A DNA stretch of 64,000 nucleotides from positions 1-64,000 of the forward strand of contig NZ_JASBRH010000014.1 of NCBI RefSeq assembly GCF_029961155.1. The letters run 5' to 3'. The notes below the pieces were generated by a model that did not search any database, was not told the DNA's origin, and was given only the letters and a program-made list of their open reading frames with translations. Position 1 is the first letter of the stretch. Every line of letters begins with the position of its first letter. Source of the stretch: Pontibacterium granulatum (lineage in GTDB: Bacteria > Pseudomonadota > Gammaproteobacteria > Pseudomonadales > Balneatricaceae). This document shows positions 17,430-24,686 of the stretch, piece by piece. The position numbers and the translations under genes were made by a program.

Positions 17430-18749
17430 ATGTCCATGCAGTGGGATCGTTTGCTTACATCACAGCGCTACGGCCACGAAGCGCTTTCTGTGCAGGAACT
17501 CGGGCGCAGTCACTTCCATAAAGATCATGACCGTATCGTGTTTTCCAGTGCGTTCCGGCGCTTGGGACGCAAAACACAGGTGCATCCGCTCGCCCTGAAC
17601 GACCATATCCACACTCGATTGACCCATTCCATCGAGGTGGGGAGCGTGGGGCGCAGCCTGGGTATTCGTGTAGGGGAGTTATTGAACGGCGAACTGCCGG
17701 AGTGGATCACCCCCCATGATATTGGCGTGATAGTGCAGGCCGCTTGTTTGGCTCACGATATCGGCAATCCACCCTTTGGTCACGCCGGGGAGTTTGCGAT
17801 CCGAGACTGGTTCAAGCGTGATTGTAACCAGTACCTGCTGGCATCCCTGAGTGACCGTCAGCGACTGGATCTGCAAACGTTTGAAGGTAATGCGCAGGGC
17901 TTCCGCGTGGTGACCCGGATTGAGAACCACCTGTTTGACGGTGGCTTGCGTCTCACGTTTCCAACCCTCGGGACGCTGCTGAAATACCCCTGGGGTGTCG
18001 AGAACGCCTGCAACCGCGGTAAGTTCAGTAGTTTCCAGACCGAGCTTGAGATCCTCAACAAACTGGGCAAAGAGCTGGGGCTGGTTAAGCTGGACGAAAA
18101 CCTCTGGTGCCGTCACCCACTGGCTTATCTGATGGAGGCGGCGGACGATATCTGCTATGCCATCCTGGATCTGGAGGATGCGATTGAACTCAATATTCTG
18201 AGCTTCGATCAGATCAAACCGATCCTGCTGGAGATGTGTGGTGTGTTGGACGTTGATGACGAGATCTTTAACACCGAAGCTTCGGCTCGGCGTAAGATCT
18301 CCGCATTGCGTGGCCGGGCGATGGAAAACATGGTCAACTCGGCCGTGAGCGCCTTTATGGAGCATTACCCGAAAATCATGGCGGGGGAGTACAAAGGGGA
18401 ATTGGTTTCGGACGGTGATCCCGGTGTACGCGACGGCATTCAACGCGCTAAAACCCTGGCCCGTGACAAGGTATTTCCGGACACCCGCAAGACAGAGTTG
18501 GAAGTAGGGGCCTACCGCACCCTCGGGGCGCTGCTGGATGCCTTTTGCCGTGCCGTATACGACAACCACCAACAGCAGGGGCAGAACTTGAGCTACCAAA
18601 CGGAGAAGATCCTCAGCCTGATGGGGATTCATGCGCCTTCCAAGGACAAACCGCTCTACCACTCCTATATGCGTGCGCTCGATTTCATCGGCGGAATGAC
18701 GGACAATTACGCCTCTTATCTGGCCCGACAGATTGGCGGTTTGGTCTGA
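17430..18749 (+). CDS. dgt: Deoxyguanosinetriphosphate triphosphohydrolase-like protein
   Basis: 439 residues. The HD-domain metal ligands are visible: RLTHSIEVGSVGRSLG (about residue 63) and AHDIGNPPFGHAGE (about residue 109), followed by the family blocks FEGNAQGFRVVTRIE and MEAADDICYAILDLEDAIE. It removes triphosphate from dGTP or other dNTPs and controls nucleotide pools. AGGAGAATC precedes the ATG at 17430. It is followed 33 bases later by yciH on the same strand. Confidence 0.94.
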   Translation: MSMQWDRLLTSQRYGHEALSVQELGRSHFHKDHDRIVFSSAFRRLGRKTQVHPLALNDHIHTRLTHSIEVGSVGRSLGIRVGELLNGELPEWITPHDIGVIVQAACLAHDIGNPPFGHAGEFAIRDWFKRDCNQYLLASLSDRQRLDLQTFEGNAQGFRVVTRIENHLFDGGLRLTFPTLGTLLKYPWGVENACNRGKFSSFQTELEILNKLGKELGLVKLDENLWCRHPLAYLMEAADDICYAILDLEDAIELNILSFDQIKPILLEMCGVLDVDDEIFNTEASARRKISALRGRAMENMVNSAVSAFMEHYPKIMAGEYKGELVSDGDPGVRDGIQRAKTLARDKVFPDTRKTELEVGAYRTLGALLDAFCRAVYDNHQQQGQNLSYQTEKILSLMGIHAPSKDKPLYHSYMRALDFIGGMTDNYASYLARQIGGLV

Positions 18750-18782
18750 TATCCGGTTTTAGAACGACTTTGGGAGTGTCTG

Positions 18783-19157
18783 ATGTCCTCACTACGCGAT
18801 CAGCTGCAGGGGCTGGTTTATTCCACTGAACATGGGGCAATGTGCCCGGATTGCGGCAAGCCACAAGACAGTTGTATCTGCGATGAGCTGGCGGACCAGC
18901 AGCGGATCGACAGTTTGGACGGCATTGTGCGTATCCGCCGTGAAACATCCGGCCGTAAAGGCAAGGGAGTGACCACGGTGTCTGGTGTGCCGCTGGCCGC
19001 AGATGAACTGAAGACTTTGGCAAAAAAACTGAAGAAGGTGTGTGGCACCGGTGGTGCGCTGAAAGATGGTGTGATCGAAATACAGGGCGATCATCGGGAT
19101 AAGCTCAAAGCCGAGCTTGAGAAAGAAGGATTCAACGTTAAGTTGGCAGGTGGCTGA
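18783..19157 (+). CDS. yciH: SUI1/YciH family translation factor
   Basis: 124 residues. A short N-terminal Cys motif (CPDCGKPQDSCIC) is followed by the SUI1 fold: GIVRIRRETSGRKGKGVTTV, LKTLAKKLKKVCGTGGALKDG, VIEIQGDHRDKLKAELEKEGF. YciH binds the 30S subunit and affects start-site fidelity. It follows dgt directly and is followed by a tiny membrane-protein gene. Confidence 0.93.
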   Translation: MSSLRDQLQGLVYSTEHGAMCPDCGKPQDSCICDELADQQRIDSLDGIVRIRRETSGRKGKGVTTVSGVPLAADELKTLAKKLKKVCGTGGALKDGVIEIQGDHRDKLKAELEKEGFNVKLAGG

Positions 19158-19160
19158 TCG

Positions 19161-19289
19161 GTGCAGAACATCCCACCTAAAAAAACCAAAAAAGTGTGCC
19201 GTTTCTGCATGATGATGCGCTTCGGGCTGGCCTTTCTGGTGGTCGTGGCGATCTTCGTGTTTAACGGACTGAGCAATTTCTTCGGCTAA
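19161..19289 (+). CDS. Small membrane protein, 42 residues, with CxxC
   Basis: A short frame from GTG: MQNIPPKKTKKVCRFC, then a basic/methionine hinge and one hydrophobic helix (FGLAFLVVVAIFVFNG), ending LSNFFG. A positive N-terminus before a single helix suggests an inner-membrane protein with the CRFC motif in the cytoplasm. The GTG lies four bases after the yciH stop, with GGTGG upstream, so translation may be coupled. ATG codons at 19209 and after would give only the helix. I do not recognise the family. Confidence 0.5.
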   Translation: MQNIPPKKTKKVCRFCMMMRFGLAFLVVVAIFVFNGLSNFFG

Positions 19290-19454
19290 GTCCACGGAAT
19301 ACGTCATTCGGCGTATGCAATTGATGCTCTTTTCTGGCAGAATTCTGTTTGAATTGTGGCTGTAACGCTGCAGTGGTGGTGCTAATCACTAAGATCAGCG
19401 TTTAAATAAGATTACGGTAATAGCAGTGCGGAAGGCCAAAAGGGATGTGTGCTC

Positions 19455-20189
19455 ATGCGTAGGTTTATTACTCTGTTGTGTTTAACTCTGTGTTGGCCCA
19501 CCGCGCAGGCCAGAATCTATCACTACGAGAATGCAGAAGGGCGTAAGGTTTACGTCGACAGCATTCGTCGGGTCCCGCCAGAATTCCGCGACCAGATGCA
19601 GGTGCGAGAAGAACGCGCGCCTGCTGCTGGCAAGTCTTTAGTTAACCTTCCTGAAGCGCAGAAAAGCGAGAGCAACTTAGAAGCCGACTATAAATCGGTT
19701 TTGAAGCAGATCAAAAGTCTGGAGATGCCAGTCAGCATCGAAAACAATCTCGTGATTGCCCCGGTCAAACTGTTTGTTGGGCGCCGGTCCGTTGACCTGA
19801 AGTTACTGCTGGATACTGGAGCATCTTCCACGGTCATCAACAAGCATGCTCTACTGCCGCTACACACAAAATTCGAAAAGGCGGATCATATTAGGTTAGC
19901 AGATGGCAGTACGGTTCCTACCAAGCGCCTTAAGTTGGACCGTGTGAGCATTGGCCCCTATCAGGTAGAGAAGTTCAGTACACGCGTATTAGGTCAAAAA
20001 ATAGGTGTTCCTAAAGCGCAAGGCTTGCTGGGGATGGATTTCCTGAGCGGGGCACCCTACGAGCTGGATCTGGAGCGCAAACGCATTATCTGGGAGCCTA
20101 CGCTCTATTCGGAACTTCAGATCCTGAAAGCTGACCTGGAATCAGAGATTGAGCTGCAGAAGCGTCGCGTTGAACTGGGCGCACGCTAA
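19455..20189 (+). CDS. Retropepsin-like aspartic protease, exported
   Basis: About 244 residues. Signal peptide (MRRFITLLCLTLCWPTAQA), then a DUF4124-like segment RIYHYENAEGRKVYVDSI, a linker, and a single-domain retropepsin fold with the catalytic LLLDTGASSTVI (Asp near residue 119), the flap region RLADGSTVPTKRLKL and QGLLGMDFLSG. Such single-domain proteases work as dimers; substrates are unknown. A GTG six bases upstream (19449) is an alternative start; AGGG lies upstream of both. The gene is transcribed alone. Confidence 0.85.
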   Translation: MRRFITLLCLTLCWPTAQARIYHYENAEGRKVYVDSIRRVPPEFRDQMQVREERAPAAGKSLVNLPEAQKSESNLEADYKSVLKQIKSLEMPVSIENNLVIAPVKLFVGRRSVDLKLLLDTGASSTVINKHALLPLHTKFEKADHIRLADGSTVPTKRLKLDRVSIGPYQVEKFSTRVLGQKIGVPKAQGLLGMDFLSGAPYELDLERKRIIWEPTLYSELQILKADLESEIELQKRRVELGAR

Positions 20190-20217
20190 TCCTGAAAGGA
20201 AAAGAGACAACCGATAT

Positions 20218-20244
20218 AAAAAAGCCCCGCACATAGGCGGGGCT
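20218..20244 (-). terminator. Terminator of the MTHFR-like gene
   Basis: On the minus strand AGCCCCGC pairs with GCGGGGCT and is followed by TTTTTT. The stem lies 30 bases after the stop of the gene at 20275-21228 and also separates it from the convergent protease gene. Confidence 0.85.
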
Positions 20245-20274
20245 GAGACCATCAGCGGAAGGGGTTGCTGAAAA

Positions 20275-21228
20275 TCAGAGCTGTTTTTCGGCCAGACGCA
20301 GATCCATCGTGGCTTTCAGCAGCTTGTACAGACGGATCGATGCGTCGATCTCGTCCTTACGGTTTGTCAGGGACTCAATGTTCAGGCCCAACGGCAGATC
20401 CAGATCGATCACCGCATCCAGAATCTGTTCCAAGTTGCTGCGACAGATACGGATCGATTCCATCAGCGGGTTGGCGGAATCCAGAATGCGCCAGCGGCTG
20501 CCTTCTGGTACCGAGATACCCAACCACTCCATGAACTCCAGCGTTTTCGCACTACCGCAGGGCGTGAAGGTCAGGATGATACGTTTTGGCTCTTCACCAC
20601 GGATACGGCATTCGCGGGCGTAGCTGGTTAGCATGTCGATCGTCGCCTGGGCGTTGTATACCGCCTGGGATACGAAAAATTCACAACCTTTTGCGGCCTT
20701 ATCCAGCAGTCGCAGGTGCTCGTCACCTTTTTTGGCATGACGTTCAGCGATGGTCACGCCGCCCAACTGGTAGTCGCGAGCGTGATCACCCACCACTTCG
20801 TACGCATCATTCAATGACAGCTTGATCTCGCCATCTGCAGACGGGCTACCCACCATCACCATATCACGCACATCGTACTGATCCCACGCATCGTCCAGCC
20901 AGTTGCTGAAGTCTTCACGGTCGCGTTGCGAGACACTTTTATAGGTGATAACCGGATGTTCGGAGATCTCACGGACCAGTTTGGAATACATTCGAGGATC
21001 TAAGGTACGCATAAACGGGAATGGGCGCGGTACGTCGGTACGGCTGCTCTCATCCTGAATGTCGTATACAACCAGGCCGTCATAATCGATCTGACCCAGA
21101 CGGGCCAGCAATTTGGTCGCTATCTCGCTTGCCTGCTCAGCTGAGGTGCCATCCTTAGGAGGGCAGGTGCCTACCAGGTACACGCCGCGATTCTTGTCTG
21201 CGAATTTTGCTCTTAGATCCTGTTTCAT
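20275..21228 (-). CDS. Methylenetetrahydrofolate reductase-like protein
   Basis: 317 residues that read as one TIM-barrel MTHFR domain: GVYLVGTCPPKDGTS at strand 1, DYDGLVVYDIQDESSRTD, VITYKSVSQRDREDF, a GGVTIAERHAKKGDEHLRL block that matches the folate/FAD region, and CEFFVSQAVYNAQATIDML. It is divergent from E. coli MetF, so the exact reaction (methylene-THF reduction in one-carbon metabolism) is inferred from the fold. No strong ribosome-binding site is visible before MKQDLRAKF. No met genes are adjacent. Confidence 0.8.
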   Translation of the reverse strand: MKQDLRAKFADKNRGVYLVGTCPPKDGTSAEQASEIATKLLARLGQIDYDGLVVYDIQDESSRTDVPRPFPFMRTLDPRMYSKLVREISEHPVITYKSVSQRDREDFSNWLDDAWDQYDVRDMVMVGSPSADGEIKLSLNDAYEVVGDHARDYQLGGVTIAERHAKKGDEHLRLLDKAAKGCEFFVSQAVYNAQATIDMLTSYARECRIRGEEPKRIILTFTPCGSAKTLEFMEWLGISVPEGSRWRILDSANPLMESIRICRSNLEQILDAVIDLDLPLGLNIESLTNRKDEIDASIRLYKLLKATMDLRLAEKQL

Positions 21229-21363
21229 GATTTTTTCGTTTTGGGCTCTTTTTAAGTACGGACCATTCTAACAATTAATCTTTTTCATGTGTTTAGGTTA
21301 TAAGATGAAAGTTTTTAGAACAAAGTTGAGTGAATTTAATGTGGCTTGCACGATATAGAAATA

Positions 21364-21657
21364 GGGAACCTGCGAATAAGTCTGAGACTTTCTCTGCGGG
21401 TGATAAAATAGCTTTATGTGCGAAAGGCAACGCAGTGGAATGACTGGTCCTTTCCAAGTTGCCTGACAAAGCAGAAAGCTATTTTAGCGACCGCCCTACG
21501 GGGCATTCAGTGGTCCGTCACACGGGCGATCCTATCTCTACGTTAGTGATTTACGCCCGGCAGGCGCCCCTGAGGCAACCAGCATGGCTGTAATCACTGT
21601 CTTGATCTAGAATCGCTCTGAATGCCAGAGTCGTTTCGGACTTGTTCGCAGGTTCCC
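21364..21657. mobile_element. MITE-like element, 294 bp, with terminal inverted repeats
   Basis: The left end GGGAACCTGCGAATAAGTC matches the inverse of the right end GGGAACCTGCGAACAAGTC at 18 of 19 bases, and similarity continues for several more. Internal inverted repeats are nested: AAAATAGCTTT with AAAGCTATTTT, AGGCAAC with GTTGCCT, GGCATTCAG with CTGAATGCC, and AGTGATTTACGCC with GGCTGTAATCACT. The whole element could fold into a branched structure. It contains no coding frame. Ends are related to the element at 6811-7077. It lies between the MTHFR-like gene and the DUF1285 gene, ending 48 bases before the latter. Confidence 0.75.
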
Positions 21658-21704
21658 TGGCATGAGAAGTATCAGATAACTGTATGTATAGCAGGAGTAT
21701 GTGT

Positions 21705-22274
21705 GTGACCAAGAAGGGCTTTGATCTGACCGCCGCCAGCAAAGAGATTCAGGCACAGGGGGAGCAATTGCCACCACTGGAGAAATGGAATCCGGAGTTC
21801 TGCGGTGATATCGATATGCATATCAAGCGCGATGGCAGTTGGTTTTACAACGGCACACCGATCGGGCGCCCGGCGATGGTCAAACTCTTCTCCCGCGTGC
21901 TGTGGCAGGAAGAAGGAAAATACTTCCTGAAAACCCCGGTGGAGAAGGTGGGTATCGAAGTCGACGACGTACCGTTTCTGATGATCGCTGTGGAACAGCG
22001 TGAAGGGCAGCAGGGTACGGAGCTTGTGTTTACCAGCAAAACCGATGACGTCGTGGTAGCGGGGGCGGAACATCCGATCCGGGTAGAGCACTGTGCAGAA
22101 ACCGGTGAACCAGCACCGTATATCGCCGTCCGCTTTGGCATGGAAGGCCTGATCGCCCGCAACGTGTTTTACGAGCTGGTGGAGCTGGCTGACGAGCGCG
22201 AGATTGACGGCGAAGCCCATCTGGTTATCGAGAGTCAGGGCGAGCTATTCTCACTGGGGTCGTTAACTGAATAG
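21705..22274 (+). CDS. DUF1285 domain-containing protein
   Basis: 189 residues from GTG (MTKKGFDLTAASKEI). The DUF1285 pattern is clear: PPLEKWNPEFCGDIDMHIKRDGSWFYNGTPI, RPAMVKLFSRVLWQEEGKYFLKTPVEKV and GIEVDDVPFLMIAVE. The GTG has AGGAG seven bases upstream, better placed than for the ATGs at 21684 and 21699. Structures of this family are known but no function has been fixed. It is cytoplasmic, transcribed alone, and convergent with yacL. Confidence 0.88.
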   Translation: MTKKGFDLTAASKEIQAQGEQLPPLEKWNPEFCGDIDMHIKRDGSWFYNGTPIGRPAMVKLFSRVLWQEEGKYFLKTPVEKVGIEVDDVPFLMIAVEQREGQQGTELVFTSKTDDVVVAGAEHPIRVEHCAETGEPAPYIAVRFGMEGLIARNVFYELVELADEREIDGEAHLVIESQGELFSLGSLTE

Positions 22275-22286
22275 TTGTTTCGATTA

Positions 22287-22655
22287 TTACCCGCTGTATC
22301 CGACAAATTCAGCCCACTTAGCGATCAACTCAGCAAAGTCCTCCAGCCCGCAACGGGCTGAGGATTCCGAGTCGTAGAAATCCATATCTTCTTCGAGGTC
22401 AAGGTCATCGCCGCTGGAGAGGGCGTGGGCGCGGACCATCGCGTCATCCCGACTCAATATCAGGTCGTATTCGAAACCTGTTATTTCAGCATCCCACGCA
22501 GTGCCTTGGGTAAGTTTATTCAACGCGTTGCTGATCTCGGTAAGCTTGTCTGTGCGTGCACCGATCTCCTGGGTCAGCCAGTAGCCAAAGGCTTCGTGAC
22601 CCATCGAGAAGCGTGCTTCTGGGCCGGTGAAATCCTGACTGAATTCGTATTCCAT
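22287..22655 (-). CDS. yacL: YacL (UPF0231) family protein
   Basis: 122 residues. The opening MEYEFSQDFTGPEARFSMGHEAFGYWL and the following EIGARTDKLTEISNALNKL and GFEYDLILSRDDAMVRA match YacL/UPF0231. It is a small acidic cytoplasmic protein of unknown function. The start at 22655 matches family members; an in-frame codon at 22715 would add 20 unconserved residues. It ends 12 bases from the convergent DUF1285 gene. Confidence 0.88.
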   Translation of the reverse strand: MEYEFSQDFTGPEARFSMGHEAFGYWLTQEIGARTDKLTEISNALNKLTQGTAWDAEITGFEYDLILSRDDAMVRAHALSSGDDLDLEEDMDFYDSESSARCGLEDFAELIAKWAEFVGYSG

Positions 22656-22873
22656 GGTGCAAGAGTCTCGATGGGTACGTTGAAAAGGGCGCACACTATA
22701 ACACCGTTTGGTCACTCAAAAAGAGGTATCATAGCGCCGTTCAGCGGGCGGACATGATTTGACGCGTATGCTTGAGCACTGTTGTTCACCCAGGATCGCT
22801 ATTGAGTTGGCTGATCAGGGAGTAGGGTGACCTATTTAGGCAAGGGAATGCCGGTGTATGTTTGGAAACTCAT

Positions 22874-23542
22874 ATGCTGGTACGCACACTTCTGCTGCTG
22901 ATTATCACGTTAAATGTCGCTCACGCTGCGCAACCCTCCTTCACTAAATCGAAACGCATCCTGGCTGAGATCTATGCGGAGCAACCGGTCAGTTTCTACT
23001 GCGGCTGCGACTATAAAAAGCAGGGCAAGAAACTGGTGCCGGACCTGGACAGCTGTGGCTACGATCCACGCAAGAATGCCCAGCGTGCGAAACGGATCGA
23101 GTGGGAGCACGTGATGCCGGCTTGGGCTTTTGGACATCAGTTGCAGTGTTGGCAGGACGGTGGACGTAAAAACTGCCGCAAGAACCCTGACTTCAAGCAG
23201 ATGGAAGCGGATATGCACAACCTGGTGCCAGCCGTGGGTGAAGTGAACGGTGACCGTTCCAATTTCCGCTACGGCATGCTGGAAGGTGAGCATCGTGCTT
23301 ACGGTGCATGTGATGTGGAGATCGACTTTAAGGCGCGTAAAGCGGAACCCGCCCCGGCGTTGCGTGGTGATATCGCACGCACTTACTTTTATATGGCAGA
23401 TACCTACGGTGTTCGCCTGAGCAAACAGCAGCGCCGCTTGTTTGAAGCCTGGGCCAAGCAGGACCCGGTGGATGAGTGGGAGCGTAAACGTAACCGCTTG
23501 ATTAAGGAACGTCAGGGCAACGCTAACCCGTATGTTGAGTAG
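22874..23542 (+). CDS. endA: Periplasmic endonuclease I
   Basis: 222 residues. Signal peptide (MLVRTLLLLIITLNVAHA), then an endonuclease I domain with FYCGCDYKKQGKK, catalytic EWEHVMPAWAFG (His near residue 78), MHNLVPAVGEVNGDRSN with the metal-binding Asn, and GDIARTYFYMADTYG. Several cysteines suggest disulfides, as expected in the periplasm. It probably degrades incoming or extracellular DNA. The ATG at 22874 has GGAAA seven bases upstream; the TTG at 22862 is less likely. Confidence 0.94.
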   Translation: MLVRTLLLLIITLNVAHAAQPSFTKSKRILAEIYAEQPVSFYCGCDYKKQGKKLVPDLDSCGYDPRKNAQRAKRIEWEHVMPAWAFGHQLQCWQDGGRKNCRKNPDFKQMEADMHNLVPAVGEVNGDRSNFRYGMLEGEHRAYGACDVEIDFKARKAEPAPALRGDIARTYFYMADTYGVRLSKQQRRLFEAWAKQDPVDEWERKRNRLIKERQGNANPYVE

Positions 23543-23559
23543 CGCTGGCAAAACTGTAT

Positions 23560-23584
23560 AAAAAGGGAGAGCATCTGCTCTCCC
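23560..23584 (-). terminator. Terminator of the Prx-Grx gene
   Basis: On the minus strand GGGAGAGCA pairs with TGCTCTCCC with a two-base loop and is followed by TTTTT. It lies 36 bases past the stop codon at 23620. Confidence 0.82.
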
Positions 23585-23619
23585 AACACCCTATCTACTG
23601 TTGAGTGCAGTCAACGGTT

Positions 23620-24360
23620 TTACGCGTTTGCCGCCAACCAGCCTTCCAGCTCATCCGCTCCACCCACGTGGCTGCCGTCGATGAAGAGCTGTGGTGTGGT
23701 GCCCTGGCCGGAGATTGCAGTCAGCGTGCTGTAGCTCACACCATTGGTGCCCAATTCGATCTCTTCAAACTTCAGACCGCGCGCGTTCAATGCGTTCTTG
23801 GCACGGGTGCAGTGTCCGCAACCTGGCTTGGTAATCATGGTGATTCGCTTTGGCTGCTCGGCGTTCGGGTTGATGTACTCCAGCATGGTGTCTGCGTCGG
23901 ATACTTCAAACGGGTCGCCCGGCAGGTCTGGCTCGATGAACTGCTTCTCGATAACGCCATCTTTCACCAGCATGGAGTAGCGCCAGCTACGCTTGCCGAA
24001 GCCCAGGTCGTTTTTCTCAACCAGCATGCCCATGCCTTTGCTGAAGTCACCGTTGCCGTCTGGCAGGAAGGTGATGTTCTCGGCGTTCTGGTCTTCTGCC
24101 CATGCGTTCATCACGAAGGTATCGTTCACCGACAGACAGATAATGTCGTCAACGCCGTTCGCTTTAAATACCGCTGCCAGTTCGTTGTAACGTGGCAGGT
24201 GGGTGCTGGAACAGGTTGGGGTGAACGCACCTGGCAGCGCAAAAACGATCACTGTTTTGCCTTTGAACAGCTGCTCGGTGGTGAGGGTTTTCCAATCATT
24301 GCCTTCACGTACCGGGAAACTTACCTGTGGGACTGCCTGACCTTCGCGATTCTGGAACAT
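23620..24360 (-). CDS. Hybrid peroxiredoxin-glutaredoxin
   Basis: 246 residues. Residues 1-165 form a Prx5-type peroxiredoxin with peroxidatic Cys50 in PGAFTPTCSSTHLP; residues 170-246 form a glutaredoxin with CGHC at 181-184 and the GSHVGGADEL glutathione-binding motif. The fused form reduces peroxides directly with glutathione. It is transcribed alone; an oxyR gene, often adjacent in other bacteria, is not visible here. Confidence 0.95.
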   Translation of the reverse strand: MFQNREGQAVPQVSFPVREGNDWKTLTTEQLFKGKTVIVFALPGAFTPTCSSTHLPRYNELAAVFKANGVDDIICLSVNDTFVMNAWAEDQNAENITFLPDGNGDFSKGMGMLVEKNDLGFGKRSWRYSMLVKDGVIEKQFIEPDLPGDPFEVSDADTMLEYINPNAEQPKRITMITKPGCGHCTRAKNALNARGLKFEEIELGTNGVSYSTLTAISGQGTTPQLFIDGSHVGGADELEGWLAANA

Positions 24361-24686
24361 GTTTTTGATCTCCGTGGTGTTGTTCGTTTCGATAGGGAAA
24401 TACTAATGAAACATGGTGTTTTAATAAAATTAAACAAAAATATGTTTTTGATTGTTTTAAGCTATGGACCGGGCTGGCCTGATCGTTTAATGCATCAAAA
24501 GGTGCTGTGGGCTGGGCTATCGCGAAAGGCTATTTTTCACCGGCGCATCGAAACTCCTGCCGACTATCCTGAGTCTGGATAGTCCAGAGTTTGCGCAAGA
24601 TCGTTCTAATTTGCCGAAATAGTTCTACTAGATTGAAAAGCATAACCGCACTTTAGGATTGGCGGTCAATGGCAATTGGAGTGGCT
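24361..24686. other. Intergenic region upstream of the adhesin export operon
   Basis: No gene is seen. The stretch separates the divergent Prx-Grx and type I secretion genes and should hold both promoters. One clear palindrome, GACTATCC / GGATAGTC with a 7-base spacer, lies at about 24562-24584 with no T-run, so it may be an operator. The A/T-rich left part includes AACAAAAATATG and is poor in coding character. Confidence 0.55.

Noticed and set aside
23605-24582. 325-codon frame on the plus strand
   Set aside because: It is antisense to the Prx-Grx gene, which has both active-site motifs.
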